A stretch of 64,000 bases of DNA from Bradyrhizobium sp. NAS80.1 (lineage in GTDB: Bacteria > Pseudomonadota > Alphaproteobacteria > Rhizobiales > Xanthobacteraceae): the NCBI RefSeq assembly GCF_001908205.1, contig NZ_LGHL01000075.1, positions 1 to 64,000 on the forward strand, written 5' to 3'. Position numbers and translations under genes: made by a program. The notes below the pieces were generated by a model. The model ran no database searches, was not told the DNA's origin, and was given only the letters and a program-made list of their open reading frames with translations. Below, piece by piece: positions 37,026 to 46,826 of this stretch. The number at the start of each line of letters is the position of its first letter. Positions within the stretch are counted from its first letter, which is position 1.

Positions 37026-37790
37026 ATGGCCCTGACGTTAGAGACCCGCGAACTCACCATTCGCTTCGGCGGCCATGTCGCGGTCAACAACGTCACCTGC
37101 AGCTTTCGCCCGGGCGAGCTCACCGCCATCGTCGGACCGAACGGCGCCGGCAAGACCACCTATTTCAACCTGATCTCGGGCCAGCTGCGCGCATCGAGCG
37201 GCAGCATCCTGTTCGACGGTACCGACATCACCCAGCACTCTGCGCCGCTGCGCACCCGCGCCGGCCTGGGGCGCGCGTTCCAGCTCACCAACCTCTTTCC
37301 GAATCTCACCGTCGAAGAAAACGTCCGCCTCGCGGTGCAGGCGGCGAACGGCACCCATTACGACATGTTGCGGCCCTGGATGGTCCGCCGCGACCTGATC
37401 GCGCGCGCAGATAGCATCCTCGACCAGGTCGCGCTCGGCGGCCGCCGCGGCGTCGCAGCGACCGCGCTGTCGCATGGCGACCAGCGCAAGCTCGAGGTGG
37501 CGCTGATGATCGCGCTCGAGCCAAAAGTGTTCATGTTCGACGAGCCGACCGCCGGTATGAGCATCGACGAGGTGCCTGTGGTGCTGAACCTGATCGCGCA
37601 GCTTAAGCAGGACCAGAGCAAGATCATTCTCCTCGTCGAGCACAAGATGGACGTGGTGCGATCGCTCGCCGACCGCATCATCGTGCTGCATAACGGCCAG
37701 CTCGTCGCCGACGGCCCGCCGGCCGAAGTGATCGCCTCGCCGATCGTGCAGGAAGCCTATCTCGGCGTTGCTCCGAAGAGTGCAGCATGA
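37026..37790 (+). CDS. livG: LIV-type ABC importer ATPase, LivG
   Basis: A 254-residue ATPase with Walker A VGPNGAGKTT, Q-loop (AFQLTNLFPNLTVEENVRLAV), Walker B VFMFDEPTAGMSIDE and H-loop LLVEHKMDVV. The signature is degenerate (ALSHGDQRKLEVALMI), which is normal for LivG. It overlaps the next gene by four bases (ATGA). Confidence 0.92.
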   Translation: MALTLETRELTIRFGGHVAVNNVTCSFRPGELTAIVGPNGAGKTTYFNLISGQLRASSGSILFDGTDITQHSAPLRTRAGLGRAFQLTNLFPNLTVEENVRLAVQAANGTHYDMLRPWMVRRDLIARADSILDQVALGGRRGVAATALSHGDQRKLEVALMIALEPKVFMFDEPTAGMSIDEVPVVLNLIAQLKQDQSKIILLVEHKMDVVRSLADRIIVLHNGQLVADGPPAEVIASPIVQEAYLGVAPKSAA

Positions 37791-38509
37791 CCGACCTGCT
37801 CAAGCTCTCCGGCGTGCACACCCATATCGGCCGCTACCACATCCTCCAGGGCATCGACCTCGCGGTCCCGCAGGGACAGACCACGATGCTGCTCGGCCGC
37901 AACGGCGCCGGCAAGACAACGACGCTGCGCACCATCATGGGCCTGTGGCAGGCATCCAGCGGCGAGATCAGCCTCGCCGGCGAGCGTATCGAGAGCCGCG
38001 CCACGCCCGATATCGCGCGTCTCGGCGTCGGCTATGTGCCCGAGAGCATGGCGGTGTTTTCCGACCTCACGGTGAAGGAGAACCTCGTGCTGGCGGCCCG
38101 CGACGGGCCACTCGACGACACCCAGCTCGACTGGATCTTCGGCTTCTTCCCGGCGCTGCGCCGGTTCTGGCTCTCGCGCGCGGGAAGCCTCTCGGGCGGG
38201 CAGAAGCAGATGCTCTCGATTGCGCGCGCGATCATCGAGCCGCGCAAGCTGCTGCTGATCGACGAGCCGACCAAGGGCCTTGCGCCCGCCATCGTGATGG
38301 CGCTGATCGAGTGCCTGAAGGAGATCAAGCGCAAGGGCGCGACGATCCTCCTGGTCGAACAGAATTTCTTTGCCGCCCGCGAGCTCGGCGACAGCGTGCT
38401 GGTCATGGACAACGGCACCATCGTCCATCGCGGCGAGATGGCGGCGCTGGCCGCCGACGTGCCGCTGCAGGAACGGCTGCTGGGCCTGAGTCTGGAGGCG
38501 CATCAGTGA
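37787..38509 (+). CDS. livF: LIV-type ABC importer ATPase, LivF
   Basis: A 240-residue ATPase with Walker A LGRNGAGKTT, GLWQASSGEISLAGE, VGYVPESMAVFSDLTVKENL, signature LSGGQKQMLSIARAI and Walker B LLLIDEPTKGLAP, matching LivF. It overlaps livG by four bases and livH by four bases, so translation is coupled. Confidence 0.93.
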   Translation: MTDLLKLSGVHTHIGRYHILQGIDLAVPQGQTTMLLGRNGAGKTTTLRTIMGLWQASSGEISLAGERIESRATPDIARLGVGYVPESMAVFSDLTVKENLVLAARDGPLDDTQLDWIFGFFPALRRFWLSRAGSLSGGQKQMLSIARAIIEPRKLLLIDEPTKGLAPAIVMALIECLKEIKRKGATILLVEQNFFAARELGDSVLVMDNGTIVHRGEMAALAADVPLQERLLGLSLEAHQ

Positions 38510-39516
38510 CTGAACTCGCCGCAACCGATCCGCTACCGAAGCCGAAGCGCGACATCGCGCCGATCCTGCTGCCGATCGCGCTCGCGCTTCTCGTGATCCC
38601 GCTGATCGGCTCGACCAGCTCCTGGCTGACCCTGACCGCCGCGAGCCTCGCCATGGGCATGATGATCTTCATCATGGCCTCCGGCCTGACGCTGGTGTTC
38701 GGCCTGATGGACGTGCTCAATTTCGGCCACGGCGCCTTCATCGCCGTCGGCGCCTATGTCGCGACGCTGGTGCTGGCGCCGTTCGCGGCGTCGGTGCAGG
38801 CCGATTCGCTGTGGGTGAACCTTGCGGTGCTGGCGCCCGCCGCGCTGCTGTCGATGGCGGTGTCCGGAGCGCTCGGCCTGATCGTCGAGCGCGTGCTGAT
38901 CCTGCCGGTCTACGGCCAGCACCTGAAGCAGATCCTGATGACCACCGGCGGCCTGATCGTCGCCGAGCAGACGCTCTATGCGCTGTGGGGGCCGCAGATC
39001 ATCCCGCTGCCGCTGCCCGCATCGCTGCGCGGCTCCTTCATCCTCGGCGACGTCGCGATCGCGAAATACCGCGTGCTGGCAATGCTGGTCGGCCTCGCCG
39101 TCTTCATCGCGATCCAGCTCGTGCTCAACCGCACCAAGCTCGGCCTTCTGATCCGCGCCGGCGTCGAGAATCGCGAGATGGTCGAGGCGCTCGGCTACCG
39201 CATCCGCCGCCTGTTCCTCGGCGTGTTCATGACGGGATCGGCGCTGGCAGGCCTCGGCGGCGTGATGTGGGCGCTCTACCGCGAGCAGGTCCACGCCTCC
39301 ATGAGCGACGATCTCACCGTGCTCATCTTCATCGTCGTCATCATCGGCGGCCTCGGCTCGATCGGCGGCTGCTTCATCGGCGCGATCCTGGTGGCAATGG
39401 TCGCCAATTACGGCGGCTTCCTGGTGCCGAAGCTCGCCCTCGTCTCCAACATCCTGCTGATGGTCGCCATTCTGATGTGGCGGCCGCGCGGCCTCTATGC
39501 GGTGACCAGCCGATGA
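38506..39516 (+). CDS. livH: LIV-type ABC importer permease, LivH
   Basis: A 336-residue inner-membrane permease. The GTG at 38506 overlaps the livF stop (GTGA). The LivH block MASGLTLVFGLMDVLNFGHGAFIAVGAYV is present, along with an EAA-type loop near VENREMVEALGYRIRRLFLGVF. About eight membrane segments are expected. In-frame sequence upstream of this GTG overlaps livF in another frame and is not coding. Confidence 0.92.
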   Translation: MTELAATDPLPKPKRDIAPILLPIALALLVIPLIGSTSSWLTLTAASLAMGMMIFIMASGLTLVFGLMDVLNFGHGAFIAVGAYVATLVLAPFAASVQADSLWVNLAVLAPAALLSMAVSGALGLIVERVLILPVYGQHLKQILMTTGGLIVAEQTLYALWGPQIIPLPLPASLRGSFILGDVAIAKYRVLAMLVGLAVFIAIQLVLNRTKLGLLIRAGVENREMVEALGYRIRRLFLGVFMTGSALAGLGGVMWALYREQVHASMSDDLTVLIFIVVIIGGLGSIGGCFIGAILVAMVANYGGFLVPKLALVSNILLMVAILMWRPRGLYAVTSR

Positions 39517-40598
39517 TGATCCTGTCAGGCGATCCGCCGAAGAGCCGCGTCCTCACGCTCGTTCTCGTCCTCATCATCCTGGCGCTGGCGGCGACGCCGT
39601 TCCTGTTCCCCGGCGCCAAGGCATTGAACGTTGCGGCCAAGATCTGCGTCTTCGCCGCGCTGGTCGCCTCCTACGATCTCCTGCTCGGCTACACCGGTTC
39701 GGTGTCGTTCGCGCACACCATGTTCTACGGCATCGGCAGCTACGCGATCGCGATCGCGCTGTACGGGATGGGTCCGAATTGGGCCGCGGTCGCAACCGGC
39801 ATCGTGGTCGGCCTGCCGCTCGCGGCACTGCTCGCGCTCGCGATCGGCCTGTTTTCGTTGCGGGTGGCCGCGATCTTCTTTGCCATGATCACGCTCGCGG
39901 TCGCCTCCGCCTTCCAGGTGCTGGCCTCGCAGCTCTCCTGGCTGACCGGCGGCGAGGACGGGCGCAGCTTTCAGCTGCCCGAGCTGCTCCGGCCCGGCAC
40001 CGTGCTGATCTCCAGGAACCTGTTCGGCTTCGAGATCAACGGCCGGATCCTGACTTTCTACCTGGTGTTCGCCATCTCGGCCCTGATGATCCTCGCTCTG
40101 TTGCGCGTGGTGAACTCGCCGTTCGGGCGCGTGCTGCAGGCGATCCGCGAGAATCGTTTCCGTGCCGAGGCCCTTGGCTTCCGCACCGTCTTCCACTTGA
40201 CCTACGCCAACTGCCTCGCCGCACTGGTCGCCGCCAGCGCCGGCATCCTGAATGCGCTGTGGCTGCGCTATGCCGGCCCCGACACCTCGCTCAGCTTCTC
40301 CATCATGCTCGACATCCTGCTGATGGTCGTGATCGGCGGCATGGGCACGATCTACGGCGCGATCATCGGCGCCACCATCTTCATCCTCGCCCAGAACTAT
40401 CTGCAATCGCTGATGGGCGTCGCCTCCAAGGCGGCGTCGGAAGCCGGCCTGCCGCTGCTGCCGGGGCTGTTGCATCCCGACCGCTGGCTGCTCTGGCTCG
40501 GTCTGCTCTTCATCGCCAGCGTCTATTTCTTCCCGACCGGCGTGGTCGGACGGCTGCGCAATGGCGGCCGCGACAAGAGCGCGGGCGCCTCGCATTAA
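39513..40598 (+). CDS. livM: LIV-type ABC importer permease, LivM
   Basis: A 361-residue inner-membrane permease with the LivM patterns ALVASYDLLLGYTGSVSFAHTMFYGIGSYA and AIRENRFRAEALGFRTVFHLTYA (ATPase contact loop). Its ATG overlaps the livH stop (ATGA); a second ATG follows at once. It ends the operon; no terminator hairpin is obvious. Confidence 0.92.
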   Translation: MMILSGDPPKSRVLTLVLVLIILALAATPFLFPGAKALNVAAKICVFAALVASYDLLLGYTGSVSFAHTMFYGIGSYAIAIALYGMGPNWAAVATGIVVGLPLAALLALAIGLFSLRVAAIFFAMITLAVASAFQVLASQLSWLTGGEDGRSFQLPELLRPGTVLISRNLFGFEINGRILTFYLVFAISALMILALLRVVNSPFGRVLQAIRENRFRAEALGFRTVFHLTYANCLAALVAASAGILNALWLRYAGPDTSLSFSIMLDILLMVVIGGMGTIYGAIIGATIFILAQNYLQSLMGVASKAASEAGLPLLPGLLHPDRWLLWLGLLFIASVYFFPTGVVGRLRNGGRDKSAGASH

Positions 40599-40783
40599 GC
40601 CGCCATTAACGATACAGCGCAGCGCTTAAGGGCGAGCGCCATGCAACCATGGCGCGAGGCGCTGCGATTCCCGCGTTGCTGGATATCCGTACTAATGCGC
40701 AACCGGCTTAAGCCGTAAGTAACCGGCTTTCCTAAGCTTTGGGCCATCTGTCCGTAGTATTTCTGTTCCTTCAGGGAGTGGGA

Positions 40784-43700
40784 ATGCGCCGGGTCTCAGG
40801 AATGGCAGATAGGATGTTGCTGGCCGCGAAGAGCGGCTGGGACGCTGCCATGCGGCGCGGACCCGTGCTGTGGCTGACGCTGTCAGGCGCATTGCTGGTG
40901 GCCGCCATCTTTGCCGTGACTGCCATGGCTGTCGGCGAGTTCCGCGAACGCACCCTGACAAATCGCGAGCGCGAGCTGGAAAACACCGTGCAGTTGATCG
41001 CGCGGCATTTCGATCAGCAGTTCGAGGATTCCGACGTCAACGCTGCCGACCTGATCGGGCGGATGAACCTGCCTCAGATCGCCTCGCCTGCGATGTTCCG
41101 TGAGCGGATGTCGGGGTCCGCCGCAAACGAGATGCTGCGGCGCGAGGTCAGCGCCGTGTCCCATCTCGGCGATATCGCGATCTACGATACCGACGGCGAG
41201 CTGATCAACTGGTCGCGGTCGCAGCCGCTCCCCAAGATCAACATTTCATCGCGCGCCTATTTCCAGGCCTTCAAATCGAATCCGCTGTCGGAGCCGGTGC
41301 AGTTGGAATCCGTGCACAGCTACCTGATCGACAAATGGACCACGGTCGTCGCGCGGCGGCTGAGCCTGCCGGACGGCACCTTTGTCGGCGCGATGGTCCG
41401 GCGCATCGATCCCGACAGCTACCAGCGCTATTTCGCTTCCGTCGCGCTCGCGGAAGGCGCGGCGATCTCGCTGTTCGATCGCGAAGGCAAGATGCTGGCC
41501 CGCTACCCGCATGTCGAAGGCCTGATAGGAAGGAGCTACAAGAACGCGCCCTTGATGCAGAAAGTGCTGAGCCGCGGCGGCCAGCACACGCTTCGCGTCA
41601 TGAGCCCCGTCGACGGCGAAGAGCGGCTGGGCTCGGCTGCGTCGCTGACGCATTTCCCGCTGGTCATCGTTGCGACCAACACCATGTCGGCCGCGCTCGC
41701 GGACTGGCGGCAGCAGACCGGCTTCATGGTGACCACGGCGGCACTTTCGGCCGCGGTCATCGCGCTCACTCTCTTTCTCATCATTCGCCAGATCCGCCGG
41801 CAGAACCGCGACGCCCAGAAGCGGCTGGAAGCGGAGCGGCTGCGGCTCGACACCGCCCTGAACAACATGTCGCAGGGATTGATCCTGTACGACTCCGCTG
41901 GATACATCGTCACGTGTAACCGCCGCTATGCCGACATGTTCGGCCTGTCCACGGACGTCATCAAGCCCGGCTCCCACATCCGAGACGCCATGCACCACCG
42001 CAAGGAACGCGGAGTACTCAATGGCGACGTCGAGGTGCTTTGCGCCGATGTCATGCGAATCGTCGGCGAGGGCAAGGTCTCCACCAGGATCCGTGAACTG
42101 CCCAACGGGCGTGCCTTCCAGGTCATCAACACCCCGCTCCCGCAGGGCGGCTGGGTCGCCACGATCGAGGAAATCACTGAGCGGCGCAATCTGGAGCAGG
42201 AGCGGGATCGCAACTACACGTTCCTCCGTGAGATCATCGATCACATCCCCTCCCAGATCACTGTGAAGGACGCCCAGACGCGGCGATATCTGCTGGTCAA
42301 CCGGATTGCCGAGGAGACGTTCGATAAATCGGGGGAGACGATCGTCGGCAAGACCGCGGCCGATATCCTGCCGGAATCGCAGGCCGACATCGTCACGCGC
42401 GATGATGACGCCCTGCTGCAGTCGCCCGATCGGCTGTTGCTGAACGAACAGTCCTGGAAGACGAGGAGCGATGGCCAGCGGCATACTATTTCGAAGCGCA
42501 TCGGCGTCCGCGACAGGGCCGGCGAGCCGCGCTACATCATTAACGTGATCGAGGACGTCACAGAACAGAGAAGAACCGACGAAAAGATCGAACACATGGC
42601 GCATTACGATGCGCTGACCGACCTGCCGAACCGGACGCTGTTCCGGGAACAGATCGAACGCGAGCTGGCCAAGGTCGCCGGCGGCGGAAAGTTCGCGCTG
42701 CTCTATATCGACGTCGACGAGTTCAAGGGCATCAACGATTCGCTCGGCCATCACGTCGGCGACGAGCTCTTGAAGGCAATTGCCGGGCGCCTCCGCGGCT
42801 GCCTCAGGAAGAGCGACCTGATCGCGCGGCTCGGCGGCGACGAGTTCGCGGTGATCCAGACCGGGATCGACGCCGCCGCCGACGTGTTGTCATTCGTGAC
42901 GCGCATCTATGAGGCGATCCGCCGGCCCTATCACTGCCTCGGCCATCAGCTCTCCACCGACGCGAGCATCGGGATCGCGCTGGCGCCGCAGGACGGCACC
43001 GATATCGACCAGCTCATCAAGAACGCCGACCTCGCAATGTACGGCGCCAAGGCGGAAGGTCGCCGCACCCACCGCTTCTTCGAACCGGCCATGGACGCGA
43101 GCGCCAAGGCGCGCCTGACCATGGAGCAGGATCTGCGTCAAGCCCTGGTATATGGCGGCTTCGAGATTCACTACCAGCCGCTGGTCGATCTGCGCTCGAA
43201 CGAGGTCTCAGGCTGCGAGGCCCTGCTGCGCTGGCGCCATCCCGAGCGCGGCATGGTGTCGCCGGCGGAGTTCATTCCGATTGCCGAGGATACCGGCCTG
43301 ATCAACGAGCTCGGCGACTGGGTGCTGCGCACGGCCTGCAACGAGGCCGCAACGTGGCCGGCGCATGTGCATGTTGCCGTCAACGTCTCGCCGGTGCAGC
43401 TCAAATGCGACACCCTCGCGCTCCGAATCGCCGGCGCGCTCGCCGCCTCCGGGCTCGATCCGCGCCGCCTCGAGCTAGAGATCACCGAGGCCGTTCTGAT
43501 CCGCGACGACGAGGCCGCGCTCTCGATCCTGCACCAGCTCCGCGCAATCGGCGTGCGCATCGCGCTCGACGATTTCGGCACCGGCTACTCCTCGCTGAGC
43601 TATCTGAAGCGCTTCCCGTTCGACAAGATCAAGATTGACCGCTGCTTCGTTGCCGACATAGCAGAGACGAGCGGGGCGCCCGTCATCGTTCAGGCGGTGG

Positions 43701-43891
43701 TGAACATCGCCGCCGCCAGCAACATGACCACGGTCGCCGAGGGCGTCGAGACCGCGGCACAGCGCGAGATATTGCGCGCGCTCGGCTGCACGGAGATGCA
43801 GGGCTATCTGTTCAGCGCGCCGAAGCCGGCCGCCGAGGTACGAAAACTGTTCGGTCCGGGCGACGCCGCGGCGGTGGCGGCGGTGGCCTGA
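40784..43891 (+). CDS. Membrane sensor with Cache-like, PAS, GGDEF and EAL domains
   Basis: A 1035-residue c-di-GMP enzyme. Two membrane helices (about 32-55 and 320-340) bracket a periplasmic Cache-like sensor domain containing DIAIYDTDGELINWSRS and the SSRAYFQAFK pattern. Then come two PAS domains (about 360-470 and 480-605), a GGDEF domain with intact RLGGDEF near 683 and an EAL domain with EALLRW (about 812), DDFGTGYSSLSYLKRFPFDKIKID and AEGVET. Both active sites look functional. The ATG at 40784 has AGGGAG just upstream; a TTG 15 codons earlier is less likely. Confidence 0.93.
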   Translation: MRRVSGMADRMLLAAKSGWDAAMRRGPVLWLTLSGALLVAAIFAVTAMAVGEFRERTLTNRERELENTVQLIARHFDQQFEDSDVNAADLIGRMNLPQIASPAMFRERMSGSAANEMLRREVSAVSHLGDIAIYDTDGELINWSRSQPLPKINISSRAYFQAFKSNPLSEPVQLESVHSYLIDKWTTVVARRLSLPDGTFVGAMVRRIDPDSYQRYFASVALAEGAAISLFDREGKMLARYPHVEGLIGRSYKNAPLMQKVLSRGGQHTLRVMSPVDGEERLGSAASLTHFPLVIVATNTMSAALADWRQQTGFMVTTAALSAAVIALTLFLIIRQIRRQNRDAQKRLEAERLRLDTALNNMSQGLILYDSAGYIVTCNRRYADMFGLSTDVIKPGSHIRDAMHHRKERGVLNGDVEVLCADVMRIVGEGKVSTRIRELPNGRAFQVINTPLPQGGWVATIEEITERRNLEQERDRNYTFLREIIDHIPSQITVKDAQTRRYLLVNRIAEETFDKSGETIVGKTAADILPESQADIVTRDDDALLQSPDRLLLNEQSWKTRSDGQRHTISKRIGVRDRAGEPRYIINVIEDVTEQRRTDEKIEHMAHYDALTDLPNRTLFREQIERELAKVAGGGKFALLYIDVDEFKGINDSLGHHVGDELLKAIAGRLRGCLRKSDLIARLGGDEFAVIQTGIDAAADVLSFVTRIYEAIRRPYHCLGHQLSTDASIGIALAPQDGTDIDQLIKNADLAMYGAKAEGRRTHRFFEPAMDASAKARLTMEQDLRQALVYGGFEIHYQPLVDLRSNEVSGCEALLRWRHPERGMVSPAEFIPIAEDTGLINELGDWVLRTACNEAATWPAHVHVAVNVSPVQLKCDTLALRIAGALAASGLDPRRLELEITEAVLIRDDEAALSILHQLRAIGVRIALDDFGTGYSSLSYLKRFPFDKIKIDRCFVADIAETSGAPVIVQAVVNIAAASNMTTVAEGVETAAQREILRALGCTEMQGYLFSAPKPAAEVRKLFGPGDAAAVAAVA

Positions 43892-43930
43892 GATGGCGAA
43901 GCCGGCCAAAGCCGTCGACGTTGCGGATAC

Positions 43931-44182
43931 GGCGCGGACGGTGCCAGCGAACACGTCACCCTCAGCGTCGGCGTCGCCAGCCGGATTCCCGGCGATGCCG
44001 ACGGCGGCCCCGACCGGCTGCTTGGATCGGCCGACCAGGCGCTCTAAGCGGCCAAACGGCTCGGCCGCAACCGCGTCATCTGCACCGAACGGGTGCTTGC
44101 CGAGTTCGCCGGCCTCGCCCGGGACGGCATACAGGCGAACGTTCCAGGTCCTGGCGGCCCCACCGCCCGCAAATCGGCCTGA
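43931..44182 (+). pseudogene. Remnant of a diguanylate cyclase (C-terminal part of GGDEF)
   Basis: In one frame this stretch reads VTLSVGVASRIPGDADG, then LLGSADQAL, a TAA stop at 44045-44047, then AAKRLGRNRVICTERVLAEF. This is the end of a GGDEF domain, where ADQALYAAKRxGRNRV is expected, so the stop replaces the Tyr codon. No GGDEF core or start is found upstream. The gene has lost its 5' part and carries a nonsense mutation. Confidence 0.75.
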
Positions 44183-44240
44183 CCGACACGGCGAGAAGCG
44201 GTTGCCCGCCCCTCGCCAATCGGCTAAATGGGACCTCGCT

Positions 44241-44317
44241 GCACCCGTAGCTCAGCTGGATAGAGCGTTGCCCTCCGAAGGCAAAGGTCACACGTTCGAA
44301 TCGTGTCGGGTGCGCCA
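44241..44317 (+). tRNA. tRNA-Arg(CCG)
   Basis: A 77-base gene with encoded CCA. The acceptor stem GCACCCG pairs with CGGGTGC, the D-arm is GCTCAGCTGGATAGAGC, the anticodon arm is TTGCC-CTCCGAA-GGCAA with anticodon CCG, and the T-loop is TTCGAAT. All arms pair. The 5' half of a related gene is found again at 46752. Confidence 0.97.
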
Positions 44318-44349
44318 ATCGTTGCAGACTGACCACTGCAAGAGTTTTC

Positions 44350-45258
44350 TCATCGCTCAAGCGCTTGATCAGGTGCTTGCGCTGCATTGCTCATGCCAGC
44401 CGCCGCTACGATCCACCGACGAAACGCGCGCATCGCATCTGTCTCCGCCTTCGACTTCAGCGAGGTGAGCCAGTAGTCTCCCATCGCAACCGTCACATCG
44501 AACGGCTGGACCAGGCGGCCCAGTGACAATTCCCGTTCGAACATCGCGACGGGCACGAGAGCGACGCCAGCGCCCTGGGCTGCCGCTTCCGCCATCGTGA
44601 TCGATGAGTCGAACATCGCTCCCTTGATCGGCGGGCACACAATTCCAGCAGCCGCAAACCAGCGCGGCCACTCGTCGGTGCGGTACGAGCGCAGCAGCGC
44701 CTCCTCGGCGAGATCCCGCGGCTGACTGACACGCTCAGCAATATGCGGCGCGCAGACGGCCGATAGTGGCGCCCGAAGCAGGTGCACTGCATCGCTGCTG
44801 CGCCACGAGCCGTCGCCATACCGAACAGCAAAATCGAGACCTTCGCCGGCGAGATCGACGCGATTGTTGTTGGTTTGAATGCGCACGTCGACAAACGGAT
44901 GCAACTCCTGAAACGCAGGCAGTCGCGAAATCAGCCACCCTGTGGCGAAGGTCCCGACGACGCCCACACTCACGATGCCGCGGAAGTGGCCGCGCTCGAA
45001 CTGTTCCAGCGTCATCCGCATCCGGCCGAACGATTCCGCGATGGTCGGCAGAAGCGCCTGTCCCTCGTCGGTGAGCGCGAGACCGCGCGGCAGCCGCCGG
45101 AACAATTGGACGCCCAACCGTTCTTCCAGCCCCTTCACCTGATGGCTGACGGCAGCCTGGCCGACACGCAACTCCATCCCGGCCCTGGTGAAGCTGAGAT
45201 GCCGCGCCGAGGCCTCGAAGGCGCGCAAGGCGTTGAGCGGCAGGTAGGACTTGGTCAT
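44350..45258 (-). CDS. LysR-family regulator, AmpR/GcvA type
   Basis: A 302-residue LysR protein. The HTH reads LNALRAFEASARHLSFTRAGMELRVGQAAVSHQVKGLEERLGVQLFRR, the form typical of GcvA and AmpR. It is divergent from a class C beta-lactamase gene with a 152-base gap, the arrangement of ampR-ampC, so it is likely to control that gene in response to muropeptides. The ATG at 45258 (MTKSYLPLN) was chosen over one 11 codons upstream. Confidence 0.9.
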   Translation of the reverse strand: MTKSYLPLNALRAFEASARHLSFTRAGMELRVGQAAVSHQVKGLEERLGVQLFRRLPRGLALTDEGQALLPTIAESFGRMRMTLEQFERGHFRGIVSVGVVGTFATGWLISRLPAFQELHPFVDVRIQTNNNRVDLAGEGLDFAVRYGDGSWRSSDAVHLLRAPLSAVCAPHIAERVSQPRDLAEEALLRSYRTDEWPRWFAAAGIVCPPIKGAMFDSSITMAEAAAQGAGVALVPVAMFERELSLGRLVQPFDVTVAMGDYWLTSLKSKAETDAMRAFRRWIVAAAGMSNAAQAPDQALER

Positions 45259-45410
45259 GACGAGACGAGACCCAAATTTTTGTAGGGCCAACTCTTACGA
45301 TTTGTCGCCTGTGAAGCCTAGACCCATTGAATTAGTAGGAGCTCCCTGGCTGGCGGTGTCGAACGGGACCGCGGCCAGCCGAAAAATGCCAGAACAAAAG
45401 GAGCTGACCT

Positions 45411-46626
45411 GTGAGGCTTGTTGGACTGCTATCCCCTGTGACGCGCCGCGCTGCGCTCCGATTGTCGATCGGCAGTACCGCCCTGATGGCGTTTGTCCTG
45501 CTCTCACTGATCCCCGCTGTAGTCAGGGCCGGCGATAGCCCCGGGAACATCACGGCCGCCGTGGATCGCAGCTTTCGCCCGCTCCTCGAAGAGCATGACG
45601 TGCCGGGGATAGCCGTAGCCGTGACAATCGGCGGTCAGCATTACTTCTTCAATTACGGGGTGACGTCGAAGGACAGCAACGCGCCCGTGACGGAGGCCAC
45701 GCTGTTCGAGATCGGCTCAGTGAGCAAGGCCTTCACGGCGACGTTGGTCGCCTATGCGCAAGCGCTCGGCAAGATTTCGCTCGACGATCATCCGGGGAAA
45801 TACATGCCGGAGTTGCGCCACAGCGCCATCGATGAGGCCAGCCTCCTCAATCTCGGCACATATACCGCCGGCGGGCTGCCACTGCAGTTCCCGGACGCCG
45901 TCACGAACGATGCCGGGATGGTGGAACTATTTCCAGCACTGGCAGCCATCCGCCGCGCCCGGCGCCTCGCGGCAATACTCGAGCCCCAGCATCGGCCTGC
46001 TCGGACATATTGCCGGCCTCGCCGCGAACGCCGATTTCGCCGATCTTGTCGAAGCCCAGCTTCTTCCCAAGCTCGGCCTCAGCCATAGCTACATTCGAGT
46101 CCCCGAATTGGAGATGCACAATTACGCGTGGGGCTACAACAAGGATAACCAGCCGGTGCGCGCCAGTCGCGGTGTCCTTTCTGCAGCCTACGGCGGCATC
46201 AAATCCACGTCGGCCGACCTGATTCGTTTCGTCGAGGCCAACATTGCGCCGGAAAAGTTTGAGGCACCCATGCAGCGCGCCATCGAAGGCACTCACGTTG
46301 GGTATTATGGGGTCGGCGACATGGTGCAAGGACTCGGTTGGGAGCAATACCCTTACCCGGTCACATTGCGCCAGCTCTTGGCCGGCAACTCCAGCACGAT
46401 GGCGATGGAGGCCCAGGCCACGACGCTGTTGGCCCCACCGCGGATCCCTTCGCAGCCCACGCTGTTCAACAAGACAGGCTCGGCGACCGGGTTCGGTGCC
46501 TACGTTGCCTTCGTGCCTGAGAAGAAGATCGGAATCGTGATGCTGGCCAACAAGACCCTTCCGATTCCGGCGCGCATCAAGGCAACGTATGCGGTGCTCG
46601 AGCAGCTTTCCTTGGACGCCCGCTAG
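45411..46626 (+). pseudogene. Class C beta-lactamase (AmpC-like), broken by a one-base insertion
   Basis: Two frames together give an AmpC-like protein of about 404 residues. The first (GTG start after AAAGGAG) has a signal peptide, the active-site SVSK (S103-K106) and NLGTYTAGGLPLQFPD. At 45930-45932 an extra T shifts the frame, and the rest (FQHWQPSAAPGASRQYSSP, IGLLG, MHNYAWGYNKDN, NKTGSATGFGAYV) continues to 46626. The KTG box is present, but the Y-A-N box reads Y-S-S, losing the conserved Asn. As written, the first frame ends after 225 residues. Confidence 0.85.
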
Positions 46627-46751
46627 CCGGCCTCCCCTTTTTCCTTTCTGTCGTTCGCGCACGGCGGCAGTCGAAAGGCTGCCGCAGCCCCGGCAGTTCC
46701 CGGCCAAGGCCGTTGTCGATAGGGGTCAATCGGCAAAAGGAAGCCCTGCGG

Positions 46752-46790
46752 GCACCCGTAGCTCAGCTGGATAGAGCATTGTCCTCCGAG
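46752..46790 (+). pseudogene. Truncated tRNA-Arg copy (5' half)
   Basis: Thirty-nine bases match the 5' half of the tRNA-Arg at 44241 through the anticodon, with two changes, after which similarity stops. The roughly 30 bases upstream also resemble the upstream region of the intact gene (CAATCGGC...). The 3' half is absent, so it cannot be a functional tRNA. It marks a past recombination or insertion point. Confidence 0.8.
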
Positions 46791-46826
46791 ATCACACCGA
46801 CAGGCGCTGACAACGGCTCCTGATAG

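Noticed and set aside
38811..40598. A 595-codon frame joining livH and livM
   Set aside because: Its first part reads livH out of frame; the real livM begins at the ATGA overlap at 39513.
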